A stretch of DNA of 64,000 nt. Origin: Mycobacterium sp. 852002-51971_SCH5477799-a (lineage in GTDB: Bacteria; Actinomycetota; Actinomycetes; Mycobacteriales; Mycobacteriaceae). The stretch spans positions 46,856 through 110,855 of the forward strand of contig NZ_LZIF01000049.1 of the NCBI RefSeq assembly GCF_001667145.1, read 5' to 3'. This document shows positions 20,925 to 29,953 of the stretch, piece after piece. The notes beneath the pieces were generated by a model. It did not search any database. It saw only the letters and a program-made list of their open reading frames with translations, and was not told the origin of the DNA. The position numbers and the translations under genes are program-made. Positions within the stretch are counted from its first letter, which is position 1. The number at the start of each line of letters is the position of its first letter.

Positions 20925-21736
20925 ACACCGCCCCCGAGCCGCTGCCGACTCGGCCGGCGGCGACCGTGATGCTGGTCCGCGATGTGCCCGGCGGCTTGAA
21001 GGTCTTCCTGATGCGCCGCCATTCGAAGATGGAGTTCGCCCCGGGCGTCATCGTGTTTCCCGGCGGCGGCGTCGACGACCGCGACCGCAACGCCGACATC
21101 GCGTGGGCCGGTCCCCCGCCGGAATGGTGGGCACAGCGGTTCGGCATCGACTCCGAACTGGCCGTGGCATTGGTATGTGCAGCGGCGCGGGAGACCTTCG
21201 AGGAGTCCGGGGTGCTCTTCGCCGGCCCGGCCGGCGACCCGGACGGCATCGTTCGCGACGCCGCGGTCTACGCCGATGCCCGGCGCGCCCTGGACGATCG
21301 GACGCTGTCGTTCGCTGATTTCCTGCGCACCGAAAACCTGGTGTTGCGCTCTGACCTGCTGCGGCCATGGGCCAACTGGGTCACTCCGGAGGCCGAGCGG
21401 ACCCGCCGCTACGACACCTACTTCTTCGTGGCGGCCCTGCCCGAGGGCCAGCGCGCCGACGGGGAGAACACCGAGTCCGACCGGTTCGGCTGGGCGTTGC
21501 CGCAGGATGCTATCGCCGACTTCGAGGCCGGTCGCAACATCCTGCTGCCGCCGACCTGGACCCAGCTGGATTCGCTGGCCGGCCGCAGCGTCGCCGACGT
21601 GCTGGCCGTCGAACGCCAGATCGCACCCGTGCAGCCGCTCCTCGAAAAGCGGGGTGACAACTGGGTTTTCGAGTTCTTTGATTCCGATCGCTACCACCAG
21701 GCGCGCATATCGGGCGGTATGGAGTGGCCCTGGTGA
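20921..21736 (+). CDS. Nudix hydrolase (Rv3040c-like)
   Basis: A 271-residue Nudix-fold hydrolase. The Nudix element is split: [15 protein letters not shown], then an insertion, then [16 protein letters not shown] carrying the REx2EExG core. This layout is typical of NUDT7/NUDT19-type enzymes that cleave CoA or related diphosphates. Translational overlaps with the ABC gene upstream and the enoyl-CoA hydratase downstream fit a role around acyl-CoA metabolism, but the substrate is inferred. Confidence 0.87.
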   Translation: MNTAPEPLPTRPAATVMLVRDVPGGLKVFLMRRHSKMEFAPGVIVFPGGGVDDRDRNADIAWAGPPPEWWAQRFGIDSELAVALVCAAARETFEESGVLFAGPAGDPDGIVRDAAVYADARRALDDRTLSFADFLRTENLVLRSDLLRPWANWVTPEAERTRRYDTYFFVAALPEGQRADGENTESDRFGWALPQDAIADFEAGRNILLPPTWTQLDSLAGRSVADVLAVERQIAPVQPLLEKRGDNWVFEFFDSDRYHQARISGGMEWPW

Positions 21737-22509
21737 ACGCTCAGGTGAACGAGTTCGTCAGCGTGGTCGTCAGCGACGGCTCCCAGGACGCCGGGCTGGC
21801 CATGTTGCTGTTGTCTCGGCCCCCGACGAACGCGATGACCCGCCAGGTCTATCGGGAGGTCATCGCGTCCGCCGACGAGTTGGGCCGGCGCGACGACGTC
21901 GCCGTGGTGATCCTTTTCGGCGGCCAAGAAATCTTCTCCGCGGGTGACGACATGCCCGAGCTGCGGACCCTGCGGGGCTCCGAGGCCGAGAGCGTGGCGC
22001 GGGTCCGCCAGCAGGCCGTCGACGCCGTGGCGGCGATCCCCAAGCCGACCGTCGCCGCGATCACCGGATACGCGTTGGGCGCCGGGCTCACGCTGGCCCT
22101 GGCCGCCGACTGGCGGATCAGCGGGGACAACGTGAAGTTCGGGGCGACCGAAATCCTGGCCGGCCTGGTGCCCGGCGGCGACGCGATGGCGCGCCTGACC
22201 CGGGTGGCCGGCGCGAGCAAGGCCAAGGAGTTGGTGTTCAGCGGCCGTTTTTTCGACGCCGATGAGGCCCTGGAGCTGGGCCTCATCGACGAGATGGTGG
22301 CCCCTGACGACGTGTACGACGCCGCCGCCGGCTGGGCGCGCCGCTTTCTCGACGGTCCGCGGCACGCGCTGGCCGCCGCCAAAGCCGGGATCAACGAAGT
22401 CTTCGACCTGGAACTGTCCGAGCGGCTCGCCGCGCAACGCCGGCGCTACGTCGAGGTGTTCACTGCTGGTCAGGGCGGTGGCGATAGGGCGGATCCCGAG
22501 GGCCGTTAG
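21733..22509 (+). CDS. echA17: Enoyl-CoA hydratase/isomerase family protein (EchA17-like)
   Basis: A crotonase-fold protein of 258 residues. The oxyanion-hole segments are [12 protein letters not shown] and [20 protein letters not shown]. The region [20 protein letters not shown] corresponds to the second active-site loop. It probably hydrates or isomerises an enoyl-CoA. The GTG at 21733 overlaps the Nudix stop by 4 nt (GTGA). An in-frame GTG at 21724 would add three residues but is less attractive. Confidence 0.9.
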   Translation: MNAQVNEFVSVVVSDGSQDAGLAMLLLSRPPTNAMTRQVYREVIASADELGRRDDVAVVILFGGQEIFSAGDDMPELRTLRGSEAESVARVRQQAVDAVAAIPKPTVAAITGYALGAGLTLALAADWRISGDNVKFGATEILAGLVPGGDAMARLTRVAGASKAKELVFSGRFFDADEALELGLIDEMVAPDDVYDAAAGWARRFLDGPRHALAAAKAGINEVFDLELSERLAAQRRRYVEVFTAGQGGGDRADPEGR

Positions 22510-22519
22510 GCTGCCCTGC

Positions 22520-23491
22520 ATGACCAGTTCGACCGACGCCGTTCCGACGCCCCACGCCAGCGCCGAGCAGGTGGAAGCCGCCCGGCACGACAGCAAGCTG
22601 GCGCAGGTGCTCTACCACGACTGGGAAGCCGAGTCTTACGACGACAAGTGGTCGATCTCTTATGATCAGCGCTGCATCGACTACGCCCGGGGCCGCTTCG
22701 ACGCGATCGTGCCCGACGAGGTGCTGCACGAGCTGCCCTACGACCGCGCCCTCGAATTGGGCTGTGGCACAGGCTTTTTCCTGCTCAACCTGATCCAGTC
22801 GGGAGTCGCCCGGCGCGGATCGGTGACCGACCTTTCGCCGGGCATGGTCAAGGTCGCCACCCGCAACGGGCAGTCGCTGGGCCTCGACATCGACGGCCGG
22901 GTCGCCGACGCCGAGGGCATCCCGTACGCGGACAACACCTTCGACCTGGTCGTCGGGCATGCGGTGCTGCATCACATTCCCGACGTGGAGCTGTCGTTGC
23001 GCGAGGTGATCCGGGTGCTGCGTCCCGGCGGCCGGTTCGTCTTCGCCGGCGAGCCGACCAGCGCGGGCGACGTCTACGCCCGCGAGCTGTCGACCCTGAC
23101 CTGGCGCATCGCGACCAACGTCACCAAGCTGCCCGGCCTGGGCGGCTGGCGGCGCCCGCAGGCCGAGCTCGACGAATCCTCCCGGGCCGCGGCGCTCGAG
23201 GCGATCGTCGACCTGCACACCTTCACTCCGGGTGACCTGGAGCGGATGGCCGCCAACGCGGGCGCCACCGAGGTGCGGACCGTCAGCGAAGAGTTCACCG
23301 CCGCGATGTTCGGCTGGCCGGTGCGCACATTCGAGGCGTCGGTGGCGCCCGGGCGCCTGGGCTGGGGTTGGGCGAAATTCGCCTTCAACGGCTGGAAGGC
23401 GCTGAGCTGGGTGGACGCCAACGTGTGGCGCCGGGTGGTCCCGAAGGGCTGGTTCTACAACGTGATGGTGACCGGGGTCAAACCCTCCTGA
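22520..23491 (+). CDS. Class I SAM-dependent methyltransferase (Rv3038c-like)
   Basis: A 323-residue methyltransferase. SAM-binding motif I is ALELGCGTGFFLLNL. RVADAEGIPYADNTFDLVVG and REVIRVLRPGGRFVFAGEP give motifs II and III. The long C-terminal part has hydrophobic and Trp-rich stretches (LGWGWAKFAFNGWKALSW), which suggest a lipid-like substrate or membrane contact. The ATG at 22520 lies 10 nt after echA17. In M. tuberculosis this family flanks the methylglucose lipopolysaccharide genes. Its substrate is unknown. Confidence 0.88.
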   Translation: MTSSTDAVPTPHASAEQVEAARHDSKLAQVLYHDWEAESYDDKWSISYDQRCIDYARGRFDAIVPDEVLHELPYDRALELGCGTGFFLLNLIQSGVARRGSVTDLSPGMVKVATRNGQSLGLDIDGRVADAEGIPYADNTFDLVVGHAVLHHIPDVELSLREVIRVLRPGGRFVFAGEPTSAGDVYARELSTLTWRIATNVTKLPGLGGWRRPQAELDESSRAAALEAIVDLHTFTPGDLERMAANAGATEVRTVSEEFTAAMFGWPVRTFEASVAPGRLGWGWAKFAFNGWKALSWVDANVWRRVVPKGWFYNVMVTGVKPS

Positions 23492-24684
23492 GCGGTGGGC
23501 TGCGCTTCAGCGCGAACGACGTCGGCTATCTGCGCTCGCGCGCGGGTGCCGCGGCCCTGGCGGCGGTCGCCGAGTTCGAACTGACCGACGCCACCCGGGT
23601 CGGCGACGTCGCGGCGGCACGCGCCCGGTTCGGCGACCGGGCCGCGGTGCTGGTGGAGACGGTCCTGTTGCGCCGCCGTGCCGCGGACAAGCTGCGCGGG
23701 CTGGGAGTATCGGATTGGCTGTTCACCGATGAGGCGCTGCAGCAGGCCACCGCGGCGCCGGTGGCTATGCACCGGGCCCGACGGCTGGCCGGCGGCGGCA
23801 GCGGCGTCGTCGTGCACGACGCGACCTGTTCGATCGGCACCGAGCTCGCCGCCCTGAGGGTGTGCGGGGTTGCCGCGGTGGGCAGCGATATCGATCCGGT
23901 GCGGGTGTTGATGGCGCGCCACAACGTCGGGGAGTCGGCGTGGATCTGCCGCGCCGACGCGCTGCGCCCGGTCACCCGCGATGCCGTGCTCGTGGTCGAT
24001 CCGGTCCGACGCGTCGAGGGTCGGCGACGGCTGCGTATCGACGAATATCAGCCCGGCCTAGGCTCGCTGCTCGACACCTACCGCGGCCGGGAGTTCGTCG
24101 TAAAGTGCGCTCCCGGAATCGATTTCGATCAGGTTCGGCGTCTCGGTTTCGACGGAGAAATCGAGGTGACGTCGTATCGCGGCTCGGTCCGGGAGGCGTG
24201 CCTGTGGTCGCCCGGACTGGCGCAGTCCGGTGTGGGCCGGCGGGCGAACCTGCTGGATCGCGGCGAGCAGCTCACCGACAACGACCCCGACGATTGCCCG
24301 GCGCGCCCGGTGGGGCGGTGGATCGTCGACCCGGACGGCGCCGTGGTGCGGGCCGGGCTGGTGCGTCACTACGGCGCGCGGCACGGACTGTGGCAGCTCG
24401 ACCCCGACATCGCCTACCTCTCCGGCGATCGGCGGCCGGCGGGCGATCGCGGCTTCGAGGTGCTCGAGCAGCTGGTCTTCGACGAACGCCGGCTCCGCCA
24501 GGCGCTGTCGGCGCTGGACTGCGGATCGCTCGAGGTCCTGGTGCGCGGGGTCCGGGTGGACCCGGACGCGCTGCGCAGACGGATGCGGCTGCGCGGGAGC
24601 CGGTCGCTGTCGGTGGTCATCGCCCGCATCGGCTCACGGCCCGCCGGCCGGGCGATCGCGTTCGTCTGCCAACCCTCCCGATAG
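23425..24684 (+). CDS. SAM methyltransferase with THUMP-like region (Rv3037c-like)
   Basis: A protein whose recognisable part starts at LRFSANDVGYLRSRAG (about 23500). It runs through a methyltransferase core: VVHDATCSIGTELAALRVCG, VGSDIDPVRVLMARHN and DAVLVVDPVRR. The C-terminus is the THUMP-like domain found in this mycobacterial family. The true start is uncertain: the GTG at 23425 lies inside the previous gene and no ATG, GTG or TTG sits nearer the core. Rv3037c has been proposed to act in 6-O-methylglucose lipopolysaccharide synthesis, but the fold also fits RNA methylation. Confidence 0.8.
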   Translation: MAPGGPEGLVLQRDGDRGQTLLSGGLRFSANDVGYLRSRAGAAALAAVAEFELTDATRVGDVAAARARFGDRAAVLVETVLLRRRAADKLRGLGVSDWLFTDEALQQATAAPVAMHRARRLAGGGSGVVVHDATCSIGTELAALRVCGVAAVGSDIDPVRVLMARHNVGESAWICRADALRPVTRDAVLVVDPVRRVEGRRRLRIDEYQPGLGSLLDTYRGREFVVKCAPGIDFDQVRRLGFDGEIEVTSYRGSVREACLWSPGLAQSGVGRRANLLDRGEQLTDNDPDDCPARPVGRWIVDPDGAVVRAGLVRHYGARHGLWQLDPDIAYLSGDRRPAGDRGFEVLEQLVFDERRLRQALSALDCGSLEVLVRGVRVDPDALRRRMRLRGSRSLSVVIARIGSRPAGRAIAFVCQPSR

Positions 24685-24754
24685 CGCCGGGTACGCTGGC
24701 GGCGTCACTTCCCCGGGGCACCGGCCCTGGCCAGTCTGCGAGGACACTTCCACG

Positions 24755-25438
24755 ATGCGTTTTCTGATAGCCGCCGCGCTGCTCGCGGCGGCGGTCTTGC
24801 TGGGCGGGCCAGCCGCGGCCGAGCCGCCGTCGTGCGCCAGCCTGGGCGCCAGCCTTGAGGCCGGCCAGATGTGCCGCCTGCACGCCACCGGCCCCAACTA
24901 CACGCTCAACATGAGCTTTCCCGCCGACTATCCCGACGAACAGGCCCTGACCGACTACATCACCCAGAACCGGGACGGCTTCGTCGCCGTAGCGCAGAGT
25001 TCCGGGGGCCGTGACCAGCCTTACCAGCTAGAGGCCACCACCGAGCAACACGGTGCCGGGCAACCGCCGCACAACACCCGCAGCGTCGTGCTCAAGTTCT
25101 TCCAGGACGTAGGAGGGGCGCACTCGTCGAACTGGTACAAGGCGTTCAACTACAACCTCGGGACCAAGCAGCCCATCACCTTCGACAACCTGTTCCCGCC
25201 GGGCGCTACACCGCTGGACGCCATCTACCCGATCGTGCAGCGCGACCTGGAACGTCAAACCCCTTTGGGCGCCGCAGTTTTGCCGTCGACGGGACATGAC
25301 CCGTCGCACTACCAGAATTTCGCCATCACCGATGATCAGTTGATCTTCTACTTCGCCCCGGGCGAGATGCTGCCGGCGCTCGGCGGGCCGCTGCAGGCCC
25401 AGGTGCCGCGCAACGCCATCCCGCCGCTGGCGATCTAG
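24755..25438 (+). CDS. Secreted RsiV/DUF3298-family protein (Rv3036c, TB22.2-like)
   Basis: An exported 227-residue protein. The N-terminus MRFLIAAALLAAAVLLGGPA is a signal peptide with cleavage near PAAAEPP. The mature part has NYTLNMSFPADYPDEQAL and the C-terminal FAITDDQLIFYFAPGEMLPA pattern of the DUF3298/RsiV fold. The M. tuberculosis homologue is a secreted antigen reported as an esterase. Two conserved Cys (SCASL, MCRL) may form a disulfide. It is convergent, with a 4-nt overlap, with the next gene. Confidence 0.88.
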   Translation: MRFLIAAALLAAAVLLGGPAAAEPPSCASLGASLEAGQMCRLHATGPNYTLNMSFPADYPDEQALTDYITQNRDGFVAVAQSSGGRDQPYQLEATTEQHGAGQPPHNTRSVVLKFFQDVGGAHSSNWYKAFNYNLGTKQPITFDNLFPPGATPLDAIYPIVQRDLERQTPLGAAVLPSTGHDPSHYQNFAITDDQLIFYFAPGEMLPALGGPLQAQVPRNAIPPLAI

Positions 25439-25830
25439 ACGGGTCCGGCCTGCAACTCCATCGCCACGGCGGCGAGCGCCAGCGCCACTTGCGCGACACA
25501 ACCGATCAACGGGACGACAAAGGCCCGTCGTTTGTGCCGCACCAGGAAATACACGGCGACCGCGATGTCGGCGACCAGCAGGACGGCCCCGCCCCAGGTG
25601 CCCAGGTCCATGGCCCGGTCGACCCAGGCGGGATCGCCGCATTTTCGAGACCCGCAGGCGTCGGTGGTCATCACGAGCAGGCCCAGCAGCGCAAAGCTCG
25701 CCGCGTACAGCCCCCCGTGGATGACCAGCAGGACGGACGTCGCCACGATGTCGGCGGCGTTGCTCCGCGGGCTTGCAGTGGTTTTGGTTGTCGCGGCGCC
25801 TGGCGCAGCGGGCTCGTCTATCGGCACCAT
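25435..25830 (-). CDS. Small membrane protein of unknown function
   Basis: A 131-residue protein. Three hydrophobic segments are visible at about residues 27-53 (VATSVLLVIHGGLYAASFAL), 74-93 (WGGAVLLVADIAVAVYFLV) and 103-124. An extracytoplasmic loop contains two Cys (DACGSRKCGDP), possibly a disulfide. The charged N-terminus is probably cytoplasmic. It lies 15 nt downstream of the beta-propeller lipoprotein gene, so the two may be cotranscribed. I recognise the general type but not a function. Confidence 0.7.
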   Translation of the reverse strand: MVPIDEPAAPGAATTKTTASPRSNAADIVATSVLLVIHGGLYAASFALLGLLVMTTDACGSRKCGDPAWVDRAMDLGTWGGAVLLVADIAVAVYFLVRHKRRAFVVPLIGCVAQVALALAAVAMELQAGPV

Positions 25831-25845
25831 AGTGGTATGTCCGGG

Positions 25846-27168
25846 TCAGGCCGGCGCGAAACCGTAAACCTGGCCGTCGCTGGTGGCAGCCACCACCCGG
25901 CGATCGGCGCCGACCGACACCCCGACCGGATACCCGGTGGCCGCCGGCATCGGGTAACTGTCCAGCGTGCGGCCGCTGCCGGGATCGAAGATCAGCAGCG
26001 ACATGCCGGGGGCGCCGTTGGCCGGTGGCCCGCTGGCCACCGTGTAGCCGACACCGGTACCGGCCAGGCTCGACGTCGACAGGGGCAAGACGTCGTCGCG
26101 CCGCCACGCCTGATCGGCGTGATCGCCGGCGTCCTTGAACGCCACCAGCTTCGTGTCGGGCCCGCCGCCGGCCACGATCAACCCCTGCGGGGTGACCGAA
26201 GGCGGCGTCTGTGCCAAGAACCCCAGCGGCGCCGACCATTTCACTTTCGCGTCGGCCGTACGCAACGCCCACAGCCGTTGGTCGCGGCCGTTGACATAGA
26301 CGGTCGACCCGTCGGCCGACAACACCGGGCTGGCGATGGCACCGGCGCCCACGGTGTCGCTGGTCCATTCGCGGGTCAGCAGTGGCGTCTGCCCGGGGTG
26401 GTACTTCAGCCCCACCAAACCCGCGGCGGGAGCGCCGGGCTGCCAGACGCCCAGCACCGCCATCCCGTTGGCGGTCGAGAACGCGGGGGCGGCCGCGACG
26501 GGACAGCCCTGCCGGGCCGGCGCGCAATCGGCCAACCCTCGTGCGGCGTCGGTGGGATCGACGCCGTCCACCAGATCGAGCGGGCTGCCGACGACCTGGC
26601 CGCGATGGGAGTCGAAGACCAGCACCTGACCAAGGTGTGTGGCCACGAGCAGCTCGCCTTGCCCAACGAACCGCGGCGTGGTGGGCATGCCGATCACCGG
26701 TTGGCGCCACCGCGTCCACTGGGTCACCGGGAAAGACAGGAACGCTCCGGGCTGGCCGACGTAGAGGTTGTCGAAACCGTCGAGTAGTGGTCCGGCAAAC
26801 CCGCCGCCCTGGACCAGACGCACGCACCAGCGCTGTCGACCGTTGTCGTTGTTCTCCCACTCCATCAGAGAGCAGCCCGCCGAGGTTTCGGCGTTGAGGG
26901 CCAGATAGCCGCGCGCGCTGAGCGCCGGTCCGGCGGCCAGGCTGCCCTTCACCGACCGGGTCCACTGCAGCGAGAGCTTCATGGCGCCGCCGGTCGCGGT
27001 GTAGCTGCTGTTGGCGGCGTCGGCGTACTGCGCCGGCCAGCCTTGCGCGGCCGATGCGGCGACCCACGAGTCGGTATCGCCGCAGGCGCCGAGCATGACC
27101 GCGAGCACAGCCGCCAGCAGTGCCGATGACCAACGCCGGAGCCCACTGACGAGTTGTCGGGCAAGCAC
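25846..27168 (-). CDS. PQQ-like beta-propeller lipoprotein (Rv3035-like)
   Basis: An exported protein of about 440 residues. From the GTG at 27168 the N-terminus is a lipoprotein signal with lipobox LGAC (AAVLAVMLGACGD). The rest is built of repeated beta-propeller blades: QWTRSVKGSLAAGPALSARG, FDNLYVGQPGAFLSF, GAIASPVLSADGSTVYVNGR, QTPPSVTPQGLIVAGGG and VVAATSDGQVYGF. Such proteins act as scaffolds or binding modules outside the membrane. The frame stays open far upstream (to 27417), but only the 27168 start gives a proper signal peptide. Confidence 0.82.
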   Translation of the reverse strand: MLARQLVSGLRRWSSALLAAVLAVMLGACGDTDSWVAASAAQGWPAQYADAANSSYTATGGAMKLSLQWTRSVKGSLAAGPALSARGYLALNAETSAGCSLMEWENNDNGRQRWCVRLVQGGGFAGPLLDGFDNLYVGQPGAFLSFPVTQWTRWRQPVIGMPTTPRFVGQGELLVATHLGQVLVFDSHRGQVVGSPLDLVDGVDPTDAARGLADCAPARQGCPVAAAPAFSTANGMAVLGVWQPGAPAAGLVGLKYHPGQTPLLTREWTSDTVGAGAIASPVLSADGSTVYVNGRDQRLWALRTADAKVKWSAPLGFLAQTPPSVTPQGLIVAGGGPDTKLVAFKDAGDHADQAWRRDDVLPLSTSSLAGTGVGYTVASGPPANGAPGMSLLIFDPGSGRTLDSYPMPAATGYPVGVSVGADRRVVAATSDGQVYGFAPA

Positions 27169-27280
27169 CTTCGGTTTTCCAAATCCTTCTTGGGAGGCGG
27201 GCCGCTCGCGGGCAGACCCGGCCGTTCGGCGGCAATCGAGTACAGGTGAGGGTAACCCGTGGCGGTTCGCGGGCTCGTAG

Positions 27281-28042
27281 ATGACCGAGTTAGGCTGTCC
27301 GGCCATGACGAGCATGTGGGGTGCCCCGGTCCATCGCCGCTGGCGTGGATCGAACCTCCGAGACCCTCGCCAGGCCAAGTTCCTCACGCTGGCCTCGCTG
27401 AAATGGGTGCTGCGCAACCGCGCGTATACGCCTTGGTACCTGGTGCGCTATTGGCGGCTGCTGAAGTTCAAACTGGCCAACCCGCACATCATCACCCGCG
27501 GCATGGTGTTTCTCGGCAAAGGCGTCGAGATCCACGCGACGCCCGAACTCTCGCAGCTCGAGATCGGCCGGTGGGTGCACATCGGCGACAAGAACACCAT
27601 CCGCGCCCACGAGGGCTCGCTGCGGTTCGGCGACAAGGTGGTGCTGGGCCGCGACAACGTCATCAACGCCTACCTCGACATCGAGCTCGGCGATTCGGTA
27701 TTGATGGCCGACTGGTGCTACGTCTGCGATTTCGACCACCGCATGGACAACATCGGCATGCCGATCAAGGACCAGGGCATCGTCAAGTCCCCGGTCCGGA
27801 TCGGTCCGGACACCTGGGTGGGCGTGAAGGTGTCGGTGCTGCGCGGCACATCCGTCGGGCGGGGCTGCGTGCTGGGGTCTCACGCGGTGGTCCGCGGGGT
27901 GATCCCGGACTACTCCATCGCGGTCGGCGCTCCGGCCAAGGTGGTCAAGAACCGCCAGCTCGCCTGGGAGAGTTCGGCCGCGCAACGCGCCGAACTGGCT
28001 GCGGCGCTGGCCGACATCGAACGCAAGAAGGCCGCCCGCTAG
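27281..28042 (+). CDS. Hexapeptide-repeat acyl/acetyltransferase (Rv3034c-like)
   Basis: A left-handed beta-helix acyltransferase of about 253 residues. Imperfect hexapeptide repeats run from about residue 80 (VEIHATPELSQLEIGRWVHI) to 230. The typical end motif is VLGSHAVVRGVIPDYSIAVG then APAKVV. The catalytic-type His is in FDHRMDNIGMP. The Rv3034c position suggests acylation of methylglucose lipopolysaccharide. ATGs at 27281, 27305 and 27314 are possible starts. It is the last gene before the photoprotection island. Confidence 0.85.
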   Translation: MTELGCPAMTSMWGAPVHRRWRGSNLRDPRQAKFLTLASLKWVLRNRAYTPWYLVRYWRLLKFKLANPHIITRGMVFLGKGVEIHATPELSQLEIGRWVHIGDKNTIRAHEGSLRFGDKVVLGRDNVINAYLDIELGDSVLMADWCYVCDFDHRMDNIGMPIKDQGIVKSPVRIGPDTWVGVKVSVLRGTSVGRGCVLGSHAVVRGVIPDYSIAVGAPAKVVKNRQLAWESSAAQRAELAAALADIERKKAAR

Positions 28043-28141
28043 CCGGCGGCTTGCCGATGCTACCGGCCGTCGCGCCCGAAATGAGCAGCGTGCGGAAGTG
28101 AACTTGGTCATGTCGCCTCCCGAGTGACGGTGAATCGCCCG

Positions 28142-29470
28142 TCAGATGCACTGGTAGCGCCGCAGCGCCTCGGCGCGCTCGGTGGCGTGGTCGACGATGG
28201 GCGCAGGGTAGCCGTCCGGGCGCTCGCCCTTGCGCAGGTGCACGTCCTCGGCTGAGCGCAGTTCGGGTACCCAGTGCCGGATGTAATCGCCCGACGGGTC
28301 GAACTTCTCGCCCTGCGTGCTGGGGTTGAATATCCGGAAGTAGGGCGCGGCGTCGGTGCCGCAGCCGGCGCACCACTGCCAGCCGTGCTGGTTGTTCGCC
28401 ATGTCGCCGTCTACCAGCTGGTCCAGGAACCATTCGGCGCCCCATTGCCATGGCAGGTGCAAATCCTTGACCAGGAACGAGGCCACGATCATCCGCACCC
28501 GGTTGTGCATGAAGCCGGTTGCGCGCAGCTGACGCATCCCGGCATCGACGAAGGGAAAACCCGTCTCGCCCGTTTTCCACGCCTCGAAGCGGCGTTTGGC
28601 CTCGGCGCCGGTGTCGGTCTGGATGCCGTCGAAATCACTGTTCCAGTTGCGCCAGCTGCTGGCCGGCCAGTGGTGCAGCACGTCGGCGTAAAAGTCGCGA
28701 AAGGCCAACTCGCGCAGGAAGGCTTGCGCCCCACTGCCGCGCGGGTCCAGGTCGGCGACCAGGGTGCGCGGATGAATGGCACCGAACTTCAGGTGCGCCG
28801 ACATGCGGCTGGTCCCGGTCAGGTCGGGCCTGTTGCGGTCGTCGGCATAGCTGTGTAATCCGTTGTCGGCGAACGACTTCCACTGTTTGCGCGCCTCAGC
28901 CTCGCCGGCGGCCATCTCGAGGGCGACCCCGGGATCGGGGATCTCGCAATGCTTGACCCGCAGCTGCACCGGATCCAGCCAGCGTGCGGAGTCCGCGTTC
29001 GACTTCGCCGGTTCGCGCCAGCCGGTCTTCTGCCACTGCCGCAGAAACGGGGTGAACACTTTGTAGGGCGAGCCGTCCGGCTTGGTGACGCGGCCCGGTG
29101 AGACCAGGTACGGCGACCCCGTCGCCACCAGCGGCACCGAATCCAGCGCGGCGCGCACCCGCTCGTCGCGGCGCTTCCCGAACGGGGCGAAGTCTTCGGA
29201 GATGTGTACCGACGACGCGCCGATCTCCTTGGCGATGCGCGGGATCTGCGTGTGCGGCTGCCCGCGGACGATCAGCAGCCGGCCGTCAAGGTCGTCGCCC
29301 AGCCGTCGCAGTGAGTCACCCAAATACTGCATCCGTCGTTGTCCCGACGACTTTTCCAGGCGCGGGTCGAGCACGAAGCAGGCGAGCACCTCATCATTCT
29401 CGGACGCGGCGACGAGCGCGGGATGGTCATGCACCCGCAGATCGCGGCGAAACCACAACAATGCCGGCAT
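28142..29470 (-). CDS. phr: Deoxyribodipyrimidine photolyase (class I CPD type)
   Basis: A light-driven DNA repair enzyme of 442 residues that splits UV-induced pyrimidine dimers. The N-terminal antenna domain starts PALLWFRRDLRVHDHPAL. FAD-binding signatures are RELAFRDFYADVLHHWP, TGETGFPFVDAGMRQLRATG, MHNRVRMIVASFLVKDL and the end block NNQHGWQWCAGCGTDAAPYF. M. tuberculosis lacks this gene. It is the third gene of mmpL-tspO-phr, 3 nt after tspO, and is therefore probably expressed with carotenoid-linked genes from the operator at 32052. Confidence 0.95.
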   Translation of the reverse strand: MPALLWFRRDLRVHDHPALVAASENDEVLACFVLDPRLEKSSGQRRMQYLGDSLRRLGDDLDGRLLIVRGQPHTQIPRIAKEIGASSVHISEDFAPFGKRRDERVRAALDSVPLVATGSPYLVSPGRVTKPDGSPYKVFTPFLRQWQKTGWREPAKSNADSARWLDPVQLRVKHCEIPDPGVALEMAAGEAEARKQWKSFADNGLHSYADDRNRPDLTGTSRMSAHLKFGAIHPRTLVADLDPRGSGAQAFLRELAFRDFYADVLHHWPASSWRNWNSDFDGIQTDTGAEAKRRFEAWKTGETGFPFVDAGMRQLRATGFMHNRVRMIVASFLVKDLHLPWQWGAEWFLDQLVDGDMANNQHGWQWCAGCGTDAAPYFRIFNPSTQGEKFDPSGDYIRHWVPELRSAEDVHLRKGERPDGYPAPIVDHATERAEALRRYQCI

Positions 29471-29473
29471 GAT

Positions 29474-29953
29474 TCAGCGGTTGAGTCGCCAGATGTGCGT
29501 CGACAGCATGGTGGCGAAGCCACACCACAGCGGGTAAGGCAGCAACGCCACAGCGCCGCGCGGGGTGGCTTGGGCCGTGCGCCTCACCAGATCGGCGCTG
29601 CTGACCGTCAGCGCCGCCGCGCCCACCGCGGACGCGCCGAGTTTGTGGTAGCCGAAGAACAGCCAACTCCACCCGGCGTTGAGGAGCAGGTTCGCCGCCA
29701 GCGCCGCGGTGTAGCCGCGCGCCCTGTCATGCTGTCCGCTCGCGCGAAGCCGGTCGATGGTCACCGCCGACGTGGCCGCGATGTCACCGTAGAGTGCGGT
29801 CCACACGGTGGGGAAGGCGGCGCGGGGCGGCTGGTAGGACGGCTTGCGAAGCCGCGAATACCACCGCGGAATGGCGTTGCTGCTGGCGATGCTTCCGGTG
29901 CCGGCGGCTGCGGCGACGGCCAGGCTGGTCGCTGCCAGTATCGACCTGTTCAC
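29474..29953 (-). CDS. tspO: TspO/MBR-family membrane protein
   Basis: A five-helix membrane protein of 159 residues. Family marks are PRWYSRLRKPSYQPPRAAFP, WTALYGDIAA, LNAGWSWLFFGYHKLG and LLPYPLWCGFATMLS. TspO binds tetrapyrroles and sterol-like ligands. In Rhodobacter it modulates photosynthesis and carotenoid gene expression in response to oxygen and light. Its GTG start overlaps the mmpL stop (GTGA). Placement between a carotenoid-locus transporter and a photolyase points to a role in light or photo-oxidative stress. Confidence 0.9.
   Translation of the reverse strand: MNRSILAATSLAVAAAAGTGSIASSNAIPRWYSRLRKPSYQPPRAAFPTVWTALYGDIAATSAVTIDRLRASGQHDRARGYTAALAANLLLNAGWSWLFFGYHKLGASAVGAAALTVSSADLVRRTAQATPRGAVALLPYPLWCGFATMLSTHIWRLNR

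Noticed and set aside
25028..27235. 735-codon minus-strand frame over the beta-propeller and RsiV-like genes
   Set aside because: It covers three well-supported genes in a different frame and is rich in Arg, Gly and Ala without domain features.
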